In this document: positions 1 through 10,404 of the stretch, in pieces
Layout: each line of letters begins with the position of its first letter
Numbering within the stretch: position 1 is the first letter of the stretch
Assembly: GCA_027623235.1 (NCBI GenBank)
Contig: JAQBVJ010000037.1
Span: 1 to 56,599 of the forward strand
Length of the DNA stretch: 56,599 bases
DNA from: Planctomycetota bacterium
GTDB lineage: Bacteria > Planctomycetota > Planctomycetia > Planctomycetales > Planctomycetaceae
Direction of reading: 5' to 3'
Notes under the pieces: generated by a model
What the model was told of the DNA's origin: nothing
Databases searched by the model: none
Seen by the model: the letters and a program-made list of their open reading frames with translations, nothing else
Translations under genes and position numbers: made by a program

Positions 1-83
1 GCGGACACTGATTCCCATCTGGTTGAGGAGTCTTTTCAATCACAGCGTCTCTGAGAATGCCGATTTAATTTCGCCGCCGTCCC

Positions 84-476
84 TTAGTGCCGGTGTCCTC
101 CGCGGCTGTTTCCGAAGTTTCGGCCGTTTCCGAAGTTTCCGAAGTTTCCGAAGCCTCCACGATTACCAGAACCGAAGGTGATGCTGAGGCCTCGGCTCTG
201 GAAGCCGAACGAGTTTCCGCCACCGTAGTACGACGGGCGGTAACCGTAGTTGGAGTAAACCGGTCGGGACGAGTAACCGTAGTTGGAGTAAACCGGCTGG
301 TAGGAGTACCCGTAGTTCGGAGCGTAGTACGAGCTTCCACCAAACGAGCTTCCACCGAACGAGCTTCCACCGAACGAATTCCCGCCGGACGGGCAATGAT
401 CGGCCTGAACGGTCTCGACATTTCCCATGAACATGGCGGCGGCAGCGGCAACAGTCAGGGTCAGTAGCTTCTTCAT
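84..476 (-). CDS. Small secreted Gly/Ser/Tyr-rich protein
   Basis: Encodes about 130 residues. The start at 476 is chosen because a GAGGAG ribosome site lies just upstream and the first 28 residues (MKKLLTLTVAAAAAMFMGNV then ETVQADHC) form a clear Sec signal peptide. An open frame extends further upstream but has no such support. The mature part is low complexity. A GGSSF unit is repeated three times near the N-terminus, followed by tyrosine-rich repeats of the type PVYSNYGY, then a phenylalanine/glycine stretch with FGN repeats and a His-rich end. No catalytic domain is visible. Proteins of this type are common in planctomycetes and are presumed to be cell-envelope or matrix components; that role is inference. 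It is a stand-alone gene, divergent from the next one. Confidence 0.7.
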   Translation of the reverse strand: MKKLLTLTVAAAAAMFMGNVETVQADHCPSGGNSFGGSSFGGSSFGGSSYYAPNYGYSYQPVYSNYGYSSRPVYSNYGYRPSYYGGGNSFGFQSRGLSITFGSGNRGGFGNFGNFGNGRNFGNSRGGHRH

Positions 477-799
477 GACGTTCTCCTCTTTCGGTTTTCG
501 TGACCTGCCGGACTGGCCGGCATCCTTGTTTGACAACAACCGAATAAGGCATTCATGATGCCAAACCGGATCCAAAACTTGAGCCAAAGTTGTAAGTTGC
601 CCGCCAGAAACGACTAATGGCTCAAGAAAGCCGTAAAGCACTCCCGGCCGAGGAATCAGCAGCGGTACTCAAAGTGACTTTTGTGATGTCAGACTGATGT
701 CACCACATTGATTGCTGGTGAGTCAGGAAGACGGGTTTCCGACGCATTTTCCGGCGGAACTGGTGGCCACAACACGTCTTATGAACGAGGACCCGCGAA

Positions 800-1756
800 A
801 TGAGCTGTCTCTTTCTCACCGAACAGGATGTCGCCGAGCTGATCGACATGCCTCGTTCGATCGAGGTTGTCGAGGAGGCGTTCCGCCAACTGGCGGCCGG
901 TCAGGTTCAGAATGTTCCGCGGTCGCGGGCAGCGGCTTCAGGAATTCTGCTGCACAGTATGTCGGCTTCGGCTCAGTACCTCGGGCTGGTCGGCTGGAAG
1001 AACTACACAACGACTCGAGCCGGAATGCTGTTTCACGTCGCCGCCTACCGCATCGAAACCGGCGAGATGCAGGTCTTCATCGAGGCCAATCTTCTGGGCC
1101 AGCTTCGGACCGGTGCCGCAACCGGCGTGGCTGTGAAGTGGATGGCTCGACCTGAGAGCTCGACGGTCGGGCTGTTCGGAACCGGGTTGCAGGCGCGGAC
1201 TCAACTGGATGCGGTCTGCGCGGTTCGGAGTATTTCGCGGATCGAAGTTTACGGGCGCGACGCAGATCGGCGGCGGCGTTTCGCTGCCGAAATGAGCGAG
1301 CGGTGCGGAACGGAGGTGGTGCCAGTCGACTCGCCTCGCGACGCGGCGTCCGGCAAGGACATCGTCATCACGGCAACGACTTCGAAGACACCTGTGTTTG
1401 ACGGAGCGGACCTTGCGGAGGGAACTCTCGTCTGCGCGGTCGGTGGCAACTTTCTGCAGAAGACGGAGGTCGACGCGGAGACGCTTCGCCGTTCAGGCAC
1501 GATTGTCTGCGACAGTTTTGCGCAGTGTCGGATCGAAGCCGGCGAGTTTGTTCAACCGCTCGAAGATGGCATCATCGACTGGGAAAGGATGATCGAACTC
1601 AAAGATGTCGTCTCCGGATCAGTAGCAGGCAGACGCTCGGCGGACGAGATTACGTTTTTCAAATCGGTCGGTCTCGCCCTGGAAGACGTCGCGATGGCGG
1701 GTGAGCTGCTTTCGCGAGCTCGCGAAACCGGAAGAGGCCAGACGCTGCCGTTCTGA
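800..1756 (+). CDS. Ornithine cyclodeaminase / mu-crystallin family protein
   Basis: A 318-residue NAD(P)-dependent enzyme of the ornithine cyclodeaminase/mu-crystallin family, which is the usual family length. The N-terminal half has the family's substrate-side elements (FLTEQDV at the start, a GWKNYTT segment and the QLRTGAATGVA motif near residues 101-111). A Rossmann nucleotide-binding loop follows (LFGTGLQA near residue 124). A GAGGAC ribosome site precedes the ATG at 800. Family members act as ornithine cyclodeaminase, alanine dehydrogenase, or Δ1-pyrroline-2-carboxylate reductase, and sequence alone does not decide which. The gene has no evident operon partner. An enolase-superfamily enzyme at 46472-47575 could belong to the same imino-acid chemistry but is 45 kb away. 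Confidence 0.85.
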   Translation: MSCLFLTEQDVAELIDMPRSIEVVEEAFRQLAAGQVQNVPRSRAAASGILLHSMSASAQYLGLVGWKNYTTTRAGMLFHVAAYRIETGEMQVFIEANLLGQLRTGAATGVAVKWMARPESSTVGLFGTGLQARTQLDAVCAVRSISRIEVYGRDADRRRRFAAEMSERCGTEVVPVDSPRDAASGKDIVITATTSKTPVFDGADLAEGTLVCAVGGNFLQKTEVDAETLRRSGTIVCDSFAQCRIEAGEFVQPLEDGIIDWERMIELKDVVSGSVAGRRSADEITFFKSVGLALEDVAMAGELLSRARETGRGQTLPF

Positions 1757-2027
1757 AACTCAGGCGCGAATCACAACCGGACGAGAGAATCGTCGTTCCG
1801 GTTTGTCAGTTCGAAACGGCTGATTCGGCACGTTGAAATTCGGAAACGTGCGAGCCCTTCGAACCGTTGCGATTCCTCTTTTCGTCACACGTTGCCGCCT
1901 TTGCCTGAGTTCAACCGGGAAAGCAGTGGCGGCCTCCCCACCGCTCATGGTGCAATCGTTCGTGGATCCCGGCTCCGCATGAGCCGCGTGGATTTTCGAT
2001 CGGCATCTCAACGAGAGACGCAACGCC

Positions 2028-5000
2028 ATGAAGAGGCGGCTGAAAATTACCGGGCTGGTGCTGCTGGTTCTCGTCGCGGGAAACTACGCGTGGAAAAGTT
2101 TCACAGGCAGAGACCGTGCTTACTACGGGCGACAGTCGGAAGCGGCGATGCGGGCCGGCGACTGGCCGCGAGCGGCGGGCTATCTGCAAAGTCTCGTCCG
2201 TCTCGATCCGGAAAACGACGAAGGCCGCTGGTTCCTGTCGATTGTCTATCAGCGAATGATTCAAAAAGAGGGTCAGGCTCTGGACGATGTGCCTGAGACC
2301 GAAGCATCGCTCGCCATTCTTCAGGAATTGAACCAACGCAAGAGGACACAGCGAGTCGATCTGCGACTGCTGCGTCACTATGTGAGAGTGGGCGAGCGGG
2401 ATCGAGCGCTCACCCTTCTCACGTCGCTCTACAAGTTCCGCGAGGCACGACGGGATATCACCACGGTTGCTTCGACGATGCTCGCGACGACAACCGGCGT
2501 CGAGGAAAGCGACCGGATGCTCAAAGTTCTTGGCGATAACTTCGATCCGGTTTCGTTGCTCTACATCCGGCTGAAGGCCAGCGTTTACGTGCGTGATGGT
2601 CGAACCTGGCTACTGCAGACTCACCTGAATCAGTCGATGGGGCATCTTGCCGCGGCGAATCCAGCGGCTCTCCAGCAACTCACGCAGCAGGGACAGGAAC
2701 TGCTGACCGACATCCTGCAGGCAGCGCTGCAGTTTGCGCCGAACTCAGCCGAAGCGGACCGGCGGCTCGTGCAGTCGCTGGAAATTCTCAAGCACTACGG
2801 ACAGCGGGAGGACTCCGAGCAGAATCGACTGCAGATTGCAGAGATGGCTCTGGGACTTTCAGCGACGGTCGAAAAGAAGTTTCCGCTGCCTCCCATCGGA
2901 TTCGGTGGCGAAGCGACTCGGCGACGCATGGCCGAAGACCGCAGACTGCGGCGCGAAGCGGCGCAGGTCCTGCTTGAATTCGGGATGCCACTGGTTGAGA
3001 GCGGCGAGGCATCGCCATTGATTTACGAATACGTCGCCCGGGCCGCGATGGAGGTCGCGGATGATTCCCGCCAGATCGCGATCTTTCGCGAAGGTTTGCG
3101 GCTCTACGGCGACCTGCCGCCTGATCTGCGAGGAGAAATCCTTGACGTCCATCGTGATACCGCACTGAAGGCGATCGCGGATGGGCAAGCGGCACAAGCA
3201 GAGTTCGGACAGCTCATGGAAGTGCCGGCGGGCCGACCCCTCGGACACCTGGTTGCCGGATACGTGGCGGTCGAGCATGGCCGAATCACCCAGGCACAGC
3301 AGCATGTGGCTCTGGCAAAAGAAGACAAGTCGCTCCGGATTCCCGCCGCGATGCTGCAATCGCGAATTCATCTCGCGACCGCCCGATGGCAGTCGAGCCT
3401 CGACGTACTCGTGCCGCTCGAACGTGGCTGGGACGGACTGTCGTCGGCAGAGCGAGTCTGGCTGACGAAGTCACTGGGAGGCCGCAACAGATTGTGGCTG
3501 ACGATCGCGTTCTGCCACCTGCAACTCGGCCAGCACAAGCAGGCGGCACCGCTGATCACTCTGCTGGAATCGGGTTCGAATCGCCCGAAGGGAAAGCTGC
3601 TTCACCTGATCAGCCTGGTTCGACGCAACGAATGGGCCGAGGCTCGCGTGCTGGCGGCCACCGCTCACAACGCCGACCCGAATGATTTCGCACTGCTGAT
3701 GGCCGAGTTCATGTTTCTCGTCCGCGAAGGACAAACGGATCAGGCGCGGGCAATGCTGTATCGTTTCAGCAGCCAGTACCCGTCGGAACTGCGGTTGCGA
3801 ATCGTGCTCGCGCGGTGGCTGACGGTTCACGGCGAGACGGACAAATCGCTGGCGTTTCTTGAGCAGACCATCCAGCAGTTTCCGAACGATCAAGTCGGCC
3901 CGCTGATGGCAGCCGAAATGCTTCAGAAGCTCAACAGAGAAAACGATCTCGACACAGTTTTGAAATCGCTCAACCGACCGTCGACTGCCAGCGCGATCGT
4001 GCTTTTGTCGGCCTGTGGGCAATTGCGGAAGGTCGGACTCGACGACGCGGCGGACGCGTTGTTTGAGGCGGCTCCCGGGCTCCCGTCCGCTCAGGAGTTT
4101 GCTCTGTCAACGGCCGTGCTGGCTCTCTGGCGAGGTCAGCACGAGCGGGCGATCGATCTGCTTGCGGCGACACTGGATATGCCGCGACCGTTGCGTCGCG
4201 GTCAGAGCGGGTATCTGGAGAGCGTCGAACGGCAATTGCGAAACGTGTCGAAACAGGACCTCGACGGACGCATCGAGAGCCTCCTGAAAACGTATCCGCG
4301 AGAACTGGCACTGCTGCTGGCGTCGGCGGAGCTGGCGTCCCGGCGAGGCGACGTGCAGACAGCCCTCGCCCGCCTGGAGCGACTGGAACCGCTTGATCCC
4401 GTTCCGGGGCGTGTGGAGTACCGCCGCGCTCAGTATCTGACGCGAGCCGGGCGGATCGACGAGTCTCGAAAATCGCTCGCCGCCACGCTCGAACAGACAC
4501 CGCAGAACAACGAGGCCAGAACGCTTGCCGCCGAACAGGCGTGGAAGCAGGGCGATTTCGAATCGACGCTGAAACACCTCGACCTTGCTGATGCGAAAGG
4601 TCGCACGACGGCTGAGCTTGTCTTCCTGCGAGCCGACTCGCTGTTTCAGCTCGGGCGAAAAGAGGAAGCGGAGCCGGTTTACCTTGAACTGCTGCAGCGC
4701 GACCCGAAACGACAGACAGCGTGGATGACCCTCGTCGGAATTCAGTCTTCCGGAGGCCGTGTGCCGCAGGCGATCGCGTCACTGGAAGCGGGATTGAATC
4801 AGTTGCCGGACGACGGCGATCTCCAGGAAGAGTACATCCGGTTGCTCGGTGAGACGCGGCAGCTCGCAAAGCTTGAGGCGGCTTTGAAACAGTTCTCGAA
4901 GACTCCCCCGAACCTGCGACGATGCCTGCATCTGGCTGAGGTTTACATCGAGGTCGGCGATCTGAGTCTCGCGCAGCACTGGCTGACTGAAGCACGGCGC

Positions 5001-5531
5001 ATTGTGCCCGATCTGAAGCTGGCTCGCCTGATGTTTATGGAGGCGGTCGTGCTGCACGGCAACGGACTGCAGACCGGCCGGCATTCCTTCTTCGTGCAGG
5101 CTCGGGAAAAATACACCGAGTTGCTCGAGCGGCATCCGAATCACGTCAAAGGGTTCAGCAATTTTGCCTGGCTGCTGCTGCGTCGATTCAAGGCGGCCGA
5201 CGAAGCGGGAAGTTTCGCGCGAGGTATTCTCGCCCGCGTTTCAGAAAGAGAACTGCCCGAAGAGGCGATCGACTCGCTGACGGAAGCGCTTCGCCAGTCA
5301 AGCCAGTCTCAGCAGGCATTGTCGCTCGTCCTGGGAGGCCTCGAACGATTCCCGAATTCGGCCGCGCTCAGATTCCAGTACGGAGCTCTCGTTTATGAGA
5401 TGTCCGGAGGCGAAGAAGCACAGGAAAGTGTGGCCCGCGAGCAACTGATGAAGGCCCGCGAACTGGGATTGCCTCCTCACCACACGGCCGAACTGGACGA
5501 ACTCCTGGCCGGAGCGCCTGCTTCGTTTTAA
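2028..5531 (+). CDS. Large membrane-anchored TPR-repeat protein
   Basis: A 1167-residue protein. It begins with a short basic stretch and one hydrophobic segment (about residues 8-22, ITGLVLLVLVAGNYAW), so it is probably an N-terminally anchored periplasmic protein. The rest is almost entirely tetratricopeptide-type helical repeats, for example residues 37-70 (AMRAGDWPRAAGYLQSLVRL) and many later units with the pattern W..L...Y...G....A...Y...L...P. No enzyme domain is visible. TPR arrays act as protein-binding scaffolds, and the partner is unknown. The gene is monocistronic: 270 bp separate it from the upstream gene and a bidirectional terminator lies downstream. Its stop codon falls inside a 17-bp tandem duplication. 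Confidence 0.8.
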   Translation: MKRRLKITGLVLLVLVAGNYAWKSFTGRDRAYYGRQSEAAMRAGDWPRAAGYLQSLVRLDPENDEGRWFLSIVYQRMIQKEGQALDDVPETEASLAILQELNQRKRTQRVDLRLLRHYVRVGERDRALTLLTSLYKFREARRDITTVASTMLATTTGVEESDRMLKVLGDNFDPVSLLYIRLKASVYVRDGRTWLLQTHLNQSMGHLAAANPAALQQLTQQGQELLTDILQAALQFAPNSAEADRRLVQSLEILKHYGQREDSEQNRLQIAEMALGLSATVEKKFPLPPIGFGGEATRRRMAEDRRLRREAAQVLLEFGMPLVESGEASPLIYEYVARAAMEVADDSRQIAIFREGLRLYGDLPPDLRGEILDVHRDTALKAIADGQAAQAEFGQLMEVPAGRPLGHLVAGYVAVEHGRITQAQQHVALAKEDKSLRIPAAMLQSRIHLATARWQSSLDVLVPLERGWDGLSSAERVWLTKSLGGRNRLWLTIAFCHLQLGQHKQAAPLITLLESGSNRPKGKLLHLISLVRRNEWAEARVLAATAHNADPNDFALLMAEFMFLVREGQTDQARAMLYRFSSQYPSELRLRIVLARWLTVHGETDKSLAFLEQTIQQFPNDQVGPLMAAEMLQKLNRENDLDTVLKSLNRPSTASAIVLLSACGQLRKVGLDDAADALFEAAPGLPSAQEFALSTAVLALWRGQHERAIDLLAATLDMPRPLRRGQSGYLESVERQLRNVSKQDLDGRIESLLKTYPRELALLLASAELASRRGDVQTALARLERLEPLDPVPGRVEYRRAQYLTRAGRIDESRKSLAATLEQTPQNNEARTLAAEQAWKQGDFESTLKHLDLADAKGRTTAELVFLRADSLFQLGRKEEAEPVYLELLQRDPKRQTAWMTLVGIQSSGGRVPQAIASLEAGLNQLPDDGDLQEEYIRLLGETRQLAKLEAALKQFSKTPPNLRRCLHLAEVYIEVGDLSLAQHWLTEARRIVPDLKLARLMFMEAVVLHGNGLQTGRHSFFVQAREKYTELLERHPNHVKGFSNFAWLLLRRFKAADEAGSFARGILARVSERELPEEAIDSLTEALRQSSQSQQALSLVLGGLERFPNSAALRFQYGALVYEMSGGEEAQESVAREQLMKARELGLPPHHTAELDELLAGAPASF

Positions 5532-5553
5532 CACGTGCTTCGTTTTAACACGT
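5520..5553. repeat. 17-bp perfect tandem duplication spanning a stop codon
   Basis: The unit gcttcgttttaacacgt occurs twice head to tail (5520-5536 and 5537-5553). The first copy contains the last codons and TAA stop of the TPR gene. The unit resembles the outer arm of the palindromic element at 36804-36924. Confidence 0.85.
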
Positions 5554-5597
5554 GCCCTGTCAGCACAATCGGCGGTCCAGCCTCGCTCACCCAACAG

Positions 5598-5636
5598 AAA
5601 AAGCCCGACTCACATTGAGTCGGGCTTTCTGTTTTT
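5598..5636. terminator. Bidirectional rho-independent terminator
   Basis: A perfect 13-bp stem (5600-5612 with 5616-5628, loop CAT) is flanked by an A-rich stretch on the left and TTTTT at 5632-5636 on the right. It sits between the convergent TPR gene and RTX gene and can serve both. Confidence 0.9.
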
Positions 5637-5652
5637 CGAGTCACCTCAAGAT

Positions 5653-8600
5653 TCACGTCGGAGGCTGAGCGTCGAGAATCCGCAGCAGTTCCGTGCTCAA
5701 CACGAAATTCTCGTCGACGATATCGGTCAGCGGATCCAGATCCCGGATGATGTCGTTGCCCTCACCGCCGGCAACGGTGTCTTTTCCGCCAGCACTGCTG
5801 TTGCTGATGATCGAATCGTCGCCGTCGCCGCCCAGAATCAGGTCGATACCGGCTCCACCGATCAGCATATCGTTGCCGTCCATCCCGGTCATCGTATCGT
5901 CACCGAAGTCACCAAGGATTGAGTCGTTCCCGTCGCCACCGTTGAGAGCATCGTTGCCGGCATCGCCACTTATCCAATCGTGACCGTCTCCGCCGTTGAC
6001 CGCGTCGTTGCCGGCTCCGGCAAAGATCGTGTCGTTGCCGTCGCCACCGCGAAGCGTGTCGTTGCCGTCGCCACCCAGGATCGAATCGTGATCCGAGCCG
6101 CCGTTGATGAAGTCGTCCTGATCGCCACCGTCGAGGATGTCGTCGCCCGACGAGCCGTCCAGTGAGTCCATTCCGGCGCCGCCGGAGATCACATCGTCAC
6201 CGTGACCGCCAGTCAGTGAGTCATCACCGGCTTCACCATTGAGGGTATCGTTGCCGCGGCCGCCGTCGAGAACGTCGTTGCCGGCACCACCGCTCAGCGT
6301 GTCCTGGCCGAACGATCCGCGGAGCGTGTCGTCGCCGGCACCGCCGTTCATCCAGTCGTTGCCGTTGCCACCGTCGAGGACGTCGTTGCCGCCGCCACCG
6401 TTGATCATGTCGTCGCCGTCGCCACCGCGAAGCGTCTCGGGCCCGTCGCTTCCGTTGATGACGTCGTTCCCAACTCCACCGTCAATCGCGAGCCGCAGAC
6501 CCGTCGTCGCGGATCCGGAAGCGTCAATCGTGTCGTTGCCGTTCCCGCCGTTCAGATTCAGAAACATCTCGCTGACGCCCGAAAGGTTACCGACGTTGAA
6601 CGTGTCGTCTCCATTTGTCGCATCAACCGTGACGACGGCGGAACTGTCTTCCACCGTGACTCGATCACCGTTCAACTCAACGATGAGCCTGCTGGAGCCG
6701 CTGGAGATCGTCCAGACGTCAGCCGAATTCGACCCCTCCAGGTTGACGAGGTCCGCTCCGTCGCTGGCCTGAATCAAATCGTTGTCATCGCCGTTTCGCC
6801 ACAACGTAATGTCGTCACCGGCTCCACCGCTGGTCGTATCGTTTCCGGAATGACCGCGAATGAAATCGTTGCCTCCGTCACCGTTGAGCACGTCATCGCC
6901 GAGTGCTCCGAACAGAGTGTCCTGTCCATCGCCGCCGTTGATCACATCGTCGCCGGTGTCACCGTTGAGGAAGTCGTCGGCCGCCGAGCCCGTGATCGTG
7001 TCGTTTCCCTCACCCCCGATGACGGTGTCACCCGGAGAAGCGGGAATGGCCGTTGGTCCTTGAGGTGTCGTCACGATTCCGGTTGAGTGATTCTCGATCG
7101 AGACCTGCAGCGTGTAGGTCGCTCCCGTCGGAATCTCACCACTCGTCAGGCCACCGTTTGATCCCTGAGCAAGATTCGTCCCGACGGCAAGCACGTAGAG
7201 GCCCGGCGCGGTAAACGTCGTTTCGAGAAACGCGTCCAGCGAGCTGACGCTTCCGCCCTCGCCGACAGTCGGCACACCCTGCACGGGATCGTCGTTACTC
7301 GCCAGCAGGTTGCCGTTCGAGTCGAACAGGAAGATTTCCGAATCAAAGAACCCGCCGTCCGGGTCCGCTCCGTTGTCGATGTCGAAGATGCCGCGATCCC
7401 CGGCATTCGTCACTGTGAACGAGTAGAAATCATGAGTGCCGTTGCCCGTCCCCAGAATGGAAATGTGCGGAATCGACGACGACGTATTCTGAGTCGAGTC
7501 GCCGATGTTCACGTCAAAATCGAGCGAGAAGCCGGCGTTGTCCAGGTTGGAAGCCGTCGCCAGCGTGTCGTTGCCTTCAATTTCCGGCACGACGAGCGAT
7601 GAGAGCGAACCTGATCCGCCACCGTTCAATTCCGACATGAGCTGCTGACCGAGCCGCGTTGACGTATCAAATTTTCCGGGTTCGAGTCCGGGAGCGACCA
7701 CAAACGGCGACGTACTCACGACGGTCGTTCGTCCAGGCTGGCCACTGCCGACGGGATTCCGCGGGCGAGGATTGACCAGACTGATTCGTCCGGAACTCGA
7801 CGTCGAAGAACCCAGCGAGAGGAATTGACCCAGCGGGCCGAGGTCGTTGCGAAGCCGAGTGGACGCTCCGAGACCCATCGCCGAAACGACCGTGCCCGAG
7901 TTGTCCGGATCAGCTCGCGCAAAGTCGACCTGATAACCAAGGTCGGCGAACTGAGCGACCGTCAAACGTGTCAGCGGATTGACGCCGACATTGATGAAGC
8001 CGGTCATCAGCTCGTCGCCCAGAACCGAATCCCGCCAGTGAAAATCCGCCGTTCCGGGACCGCCCGTGTTTTCAACCGGCACGCTGGTCTCGTTGAGACC
8101 AAACCGCAGGTTGTATTCCGCAACCGAGTTTGTCCCGAGGAACCGCGGGTTCGTGCTGCCAGTTCCGCTGATCAGACCTTTCTGCTCCCAGATCGTTCCG
8201 AAACCGAGAGCGTGTCCGATCTCGTGCAGAGCCACCGTGAAGAGCGCCCCATTGGACTCAAGCGTCGACAGGTCGGCTGTGTCGAACTCGATGAACGCCG
8301 TCGAAGGCAGCGACGTCCCGGCGCGAACAGAATTGACTCCGGCTCGTGCCAGCGTGTTGCTGCTTCCGTCGATCAGAAGCGAGTTGACTGAGATGACGAT
8401 GTCGTCCACCGATCCCGTCCCGGGAACGAAAACGTCCGGGATGTCGCCAACGATGATTTCCTCCCACCGCCGCACGGCTTGCGCGAGGATGCCCTGCTGC
8501 GCTGTCGTGAACGAGCCGACCAGGTTCAGCTGAATATCAAACTGCCCTGCAGCCGGACTGCCGGGGTTGATGACCGTTGCCGTCTGCTCGTCACCGCCCA

Positions 8601-10404
8601 GAGCGGACACGCCGTACGGCAGATTGATCGTTCGCTGCAGAGTCCCCGCTCGCGTAAACACGTCGATGACAGGCGATGAGCGCGCCCCAAGATAAATCTC
8701 GCCGTTGAGAACCGCCGTGCCGAGATAGTCACCGCCGCGCAGAGTGCCCGGGATAAACGACGAGGTGATCTGTCCTGTCAACGGGTCGATTTCCAGAACG
8801 CGACGTCCGCCCGCTTCCGTGACGACGAGGCGATCCGGATTGGCCGCGGCCGACAGTCCGCCGGAAAGCTGTGAAACAACCGGGTTAGCTCCGTTAATAT
8901 CGAGCGTCCGAACGATCTGATCCGTCGCCGGGTCAAACACGAGAATGTCGATCGCCGTTGTGTCAAGCAGATAAACCAGCCCACCCAGTACGGCCAGTCC
9001 GTCGTAGTTTCGGCTGCCGACTGTGATCGGGTCCGCGTCCAGCGTGACGCCCGTGAACGGGTCAATCTCGTAAATCATGTCCGTGCCGTTGCCGTTCAGA
9101 AAGAACAGCCGGCTCCCGTCAAAGGCCAATCCGTCCGGCCCGTTGCTCGGCATTTCCGGAGCGTTGATCCGCCGAATCTCATTGCCGGTCGCCGGATCAA
9201 TCTCGACGATCGACCGCGTCCCGTCATTCGGAACCGCAAACAACAGCGGAGTCGGCGGAGGCGGAGGCAGAGTCGACGTATCGTCCGACTCGATCAGGTC
9301 ATTGCCGTTGCCGCCCTTGATTCGATCGGATCCGGTCCCGCCGAAAATCGAATCGTTGCCGCTGTTTCCGAAGAGCAGGTCGTTGCCGGCCTCGCCACGA
9401 ATGCTGTCGTTCCCGCCGCCACCAAACACGACATCGTTGTTCTCACCGCCCGAAATGTTGTCATCGCCGAGGTCGCCACTCAGCGTGTCATTGCCGGTAC
9501 CGCCGGACAGCGAATCGTTGCCGGCCCCACCGTTGACCTGGTCATCTCCCGCGCCGCCCATCAGCGTATCGTTGCCCGAGTTTCCGACAAGCACGTCGTC
9601 GCCGTCACCGCCGCCGACCGAGTCGTTGCCTGATCCACCGATGACGATGTCATTTCCAGCATCGCCCTGAACGAGGTCATCACCGAAGTCGCCCTGCAAG
9701 GAATCATCGCCGTCGTTTCCGTTGACGATGTCCGCACCGTCGCCGGCGAGGATCGTGTCGTTCCCCGCGTTGCCGCTCAGCGTGTCGTCGCCGTCGCCAC
9801 CGTCGATCAGGTCAGCATCGTTGCCACCCACGACAAGGTCGTTGCCGTCACCGGCGAGCAGCGTGTTCAAGCCAGCCCCGCCCGAGACGGTGTCATGTCC
9901 GTCGCCAGCCACGATGCTGTCAGCACCGGCACCGGCGAAGATTGAATCGTGACCGTCACCGCCGAGGATCGTGTCGCCCAGGTCCGCGGTGCCGGTGATG
10001 GTGTCGTTCCCGTCTCCACCGTCGATCCGCACCGACGTGAGATTCATGAACGAGGCCTTGCTGACCTGCGAAAGATCAATCGCGTTCGACCCGCTGCCGC
10101 CGCGAACGTCGATCGACTGGACGTTGTTCACCAGGACGCCAGCAACGGTCGTCGCGACAACCCCGTTCTCGATGACCTGTAGCCGCGTCGTGTTATTCGG
10201 ATCCGGTCGCACGGCGATCGTGTCATCGCCGTCGGCCACGATGCTCAGCTCCGTGCCGATCATCAGCGTGCTGACCGTCAGCAGCGTTCGCGTTTCGAGC
10301 GACTCGACGTCACGCGGTCGCCGCAGCGATTTCGGGCGACGCTTTTTGGCGACCTGTTTACCGACTCGTGTTCGAACTGAGTCCAGCCACGATGGAAACT
10401 TCAT
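5653..10404 (-). CDS. Secreted RTX-repeat protein with metallopeptidase and pre-peptidase domains
   Basis: A 1583-residue secreted protein. The N-terminus is basic and has SLETRTLL at residues 35-42, a variant of the LEPR-x-LL motif found at the start of many planctomycete surface proteins. Residues about 127-375 are RTX nonapeptides (GGxGNDxLx), which bind calcium. A proline linker follows, then a beta-propeller-like section (about 385-605, repeated EIDPxTG). A zinc-peptidase domain has HEIGHALGFG at 727-736 and a downstream FHWRDSVLGDELMTG near 788-802. That arrangement resembles leishmanolysin-like (M8) enzymes, with H727, H731 and probably H789 as zinc ligands. A pre-peptidase C-terminal-like domain (about 940-1105) and a second RTX block (about 1125-1560) complete it. 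It is probably exported by a type I-like route and calcium-folded outside the cell; the substrate is unknown. Confidence 0.85.
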   Translation of the reverse strand: MKFPSWLDSVRTRVGKQVAKKRRPKSLRRPRDVESLETRTLLTVSTLMIGTELSIVADGDDTIAVRPDPNNTTRLQVIENGVVATTVAGVLVNNVQSIDVRGGSGSNAIDLSQVSKASFMNLTSVRIDGGDGNDTITGTADLGDTILGGDGHDSIFAGAGADSIVAGDGHDTVSGGAGLNTLLAGDGNDLVVGGNDADLIDGGDGDDTLSGNAGNDTILAGDGADIVNGNDGDDSLQGDFGDDLVQGDAGNDIVIGGSGNDSVGGGDGDDVLVGNSGNDTLMGGAGDDQVNGGAGNDSLSGGTGNDTLSGDLGDDNISGGENNDVVFGGGGNDSIRGEAGNDLLFGNSGNDSIFGGTGSDRIKGGNGNDLIESDDTSTLPPPPPTPLLFAVPNDGTRSIVEIDPATGNEIRRINAPEMPSNGPDGLAFDGSRLFFLNGNGTDMIYEIDPFTGVTLDADPITVGSRNYDGLAVLGGLVYLLDTTAIDILVFDPATDQIVRTLDINGANPVVSQLSGGLSAAANPDRLVVTEAGGRRVLEIDPLTGQITSSFIPGTLRGGDYLGTAVLNGEIYLGARSSPVIDVFTRAGTLQRTINLPYGVSALGGDEQTATVINPGSPAAGQFDIQLNLVGSFTTAQQGILAQAVRRWEEIIVGDIPDVFVPGTGSVDDIVISVNSLLIDGSSNTLARAGVNSVRAGTSLPSTAFIEFDTADLSTLESNGALFTVALHEIGHALGFGTIWEQKGLISGTGSTNPRFLGTNSVAEYNLRFGLNETSVPVENTGGPGTADFHWRDSVLGDELMTGFINVGVNPLTRLTVAQFADLGYQVDFARADPDNSGTVVSAMGLGASTRLRNDLGPLGQFLSLGSSTSSSGRISLVNPRPRNPVGSGQPGRTTVVSTSPFVVAPGLEPGKFDTSTRLGQQLMSELNGGGSGSLSSLVVPEIEGNDTLATASNLDNAGFSLDFDVNIGDSTQNTSSSIPHISILGTGNGTHDFYSFTVTNAGDRGIFDIDNGADPDGGFFDSEIFLFDSNGNLLASNDDPVQGVPTVGEGGSVSSLDAFLETTFTAPGLYVLAVGTNLAQGSNGGLTSGEIPTGATYTLQVSIENHSTGIVTTPQGPTAIPASPGDTVIGGEGNDTITGSAADDFLNGDTGDDVINGGDGQDTLFGALGDDVLNGDGGNDFIRGHSGNDTTSGGAGDDITLWRNGDDNDLIQASDGADLVNLEGSNSADVWTISSGSSRLIVELNGDRVTVEDSSAVVTVDATNGDDTFNVGNLSGVSEMFLNLNGGNGNDTIDASGSATTGLRLAIDGGVGNDVINGSDGPETLRGGDGDDMINGGGGNDVLDGGNGNDWMNGGAGDDTLRGSFGQDTLSGGAGNDVLDGGRGNDTLNGEAGDDSLTGGHGDDVISGGAGMDSLDGSSGDDILDGGDQDDFINGGSDHDSILGGDGNDTLRGGDGNDTIFAGAGNDAVNGGDGHDWISGDAGNDALNGGDGNDSILGDFGDDTMTGMDGNDMLIGGAGIDLILGGDGDDSIISNSSAGGKDTVAGGEGNDIIRDLDPLTDIVDENFVLSTELLRILDAQPPT

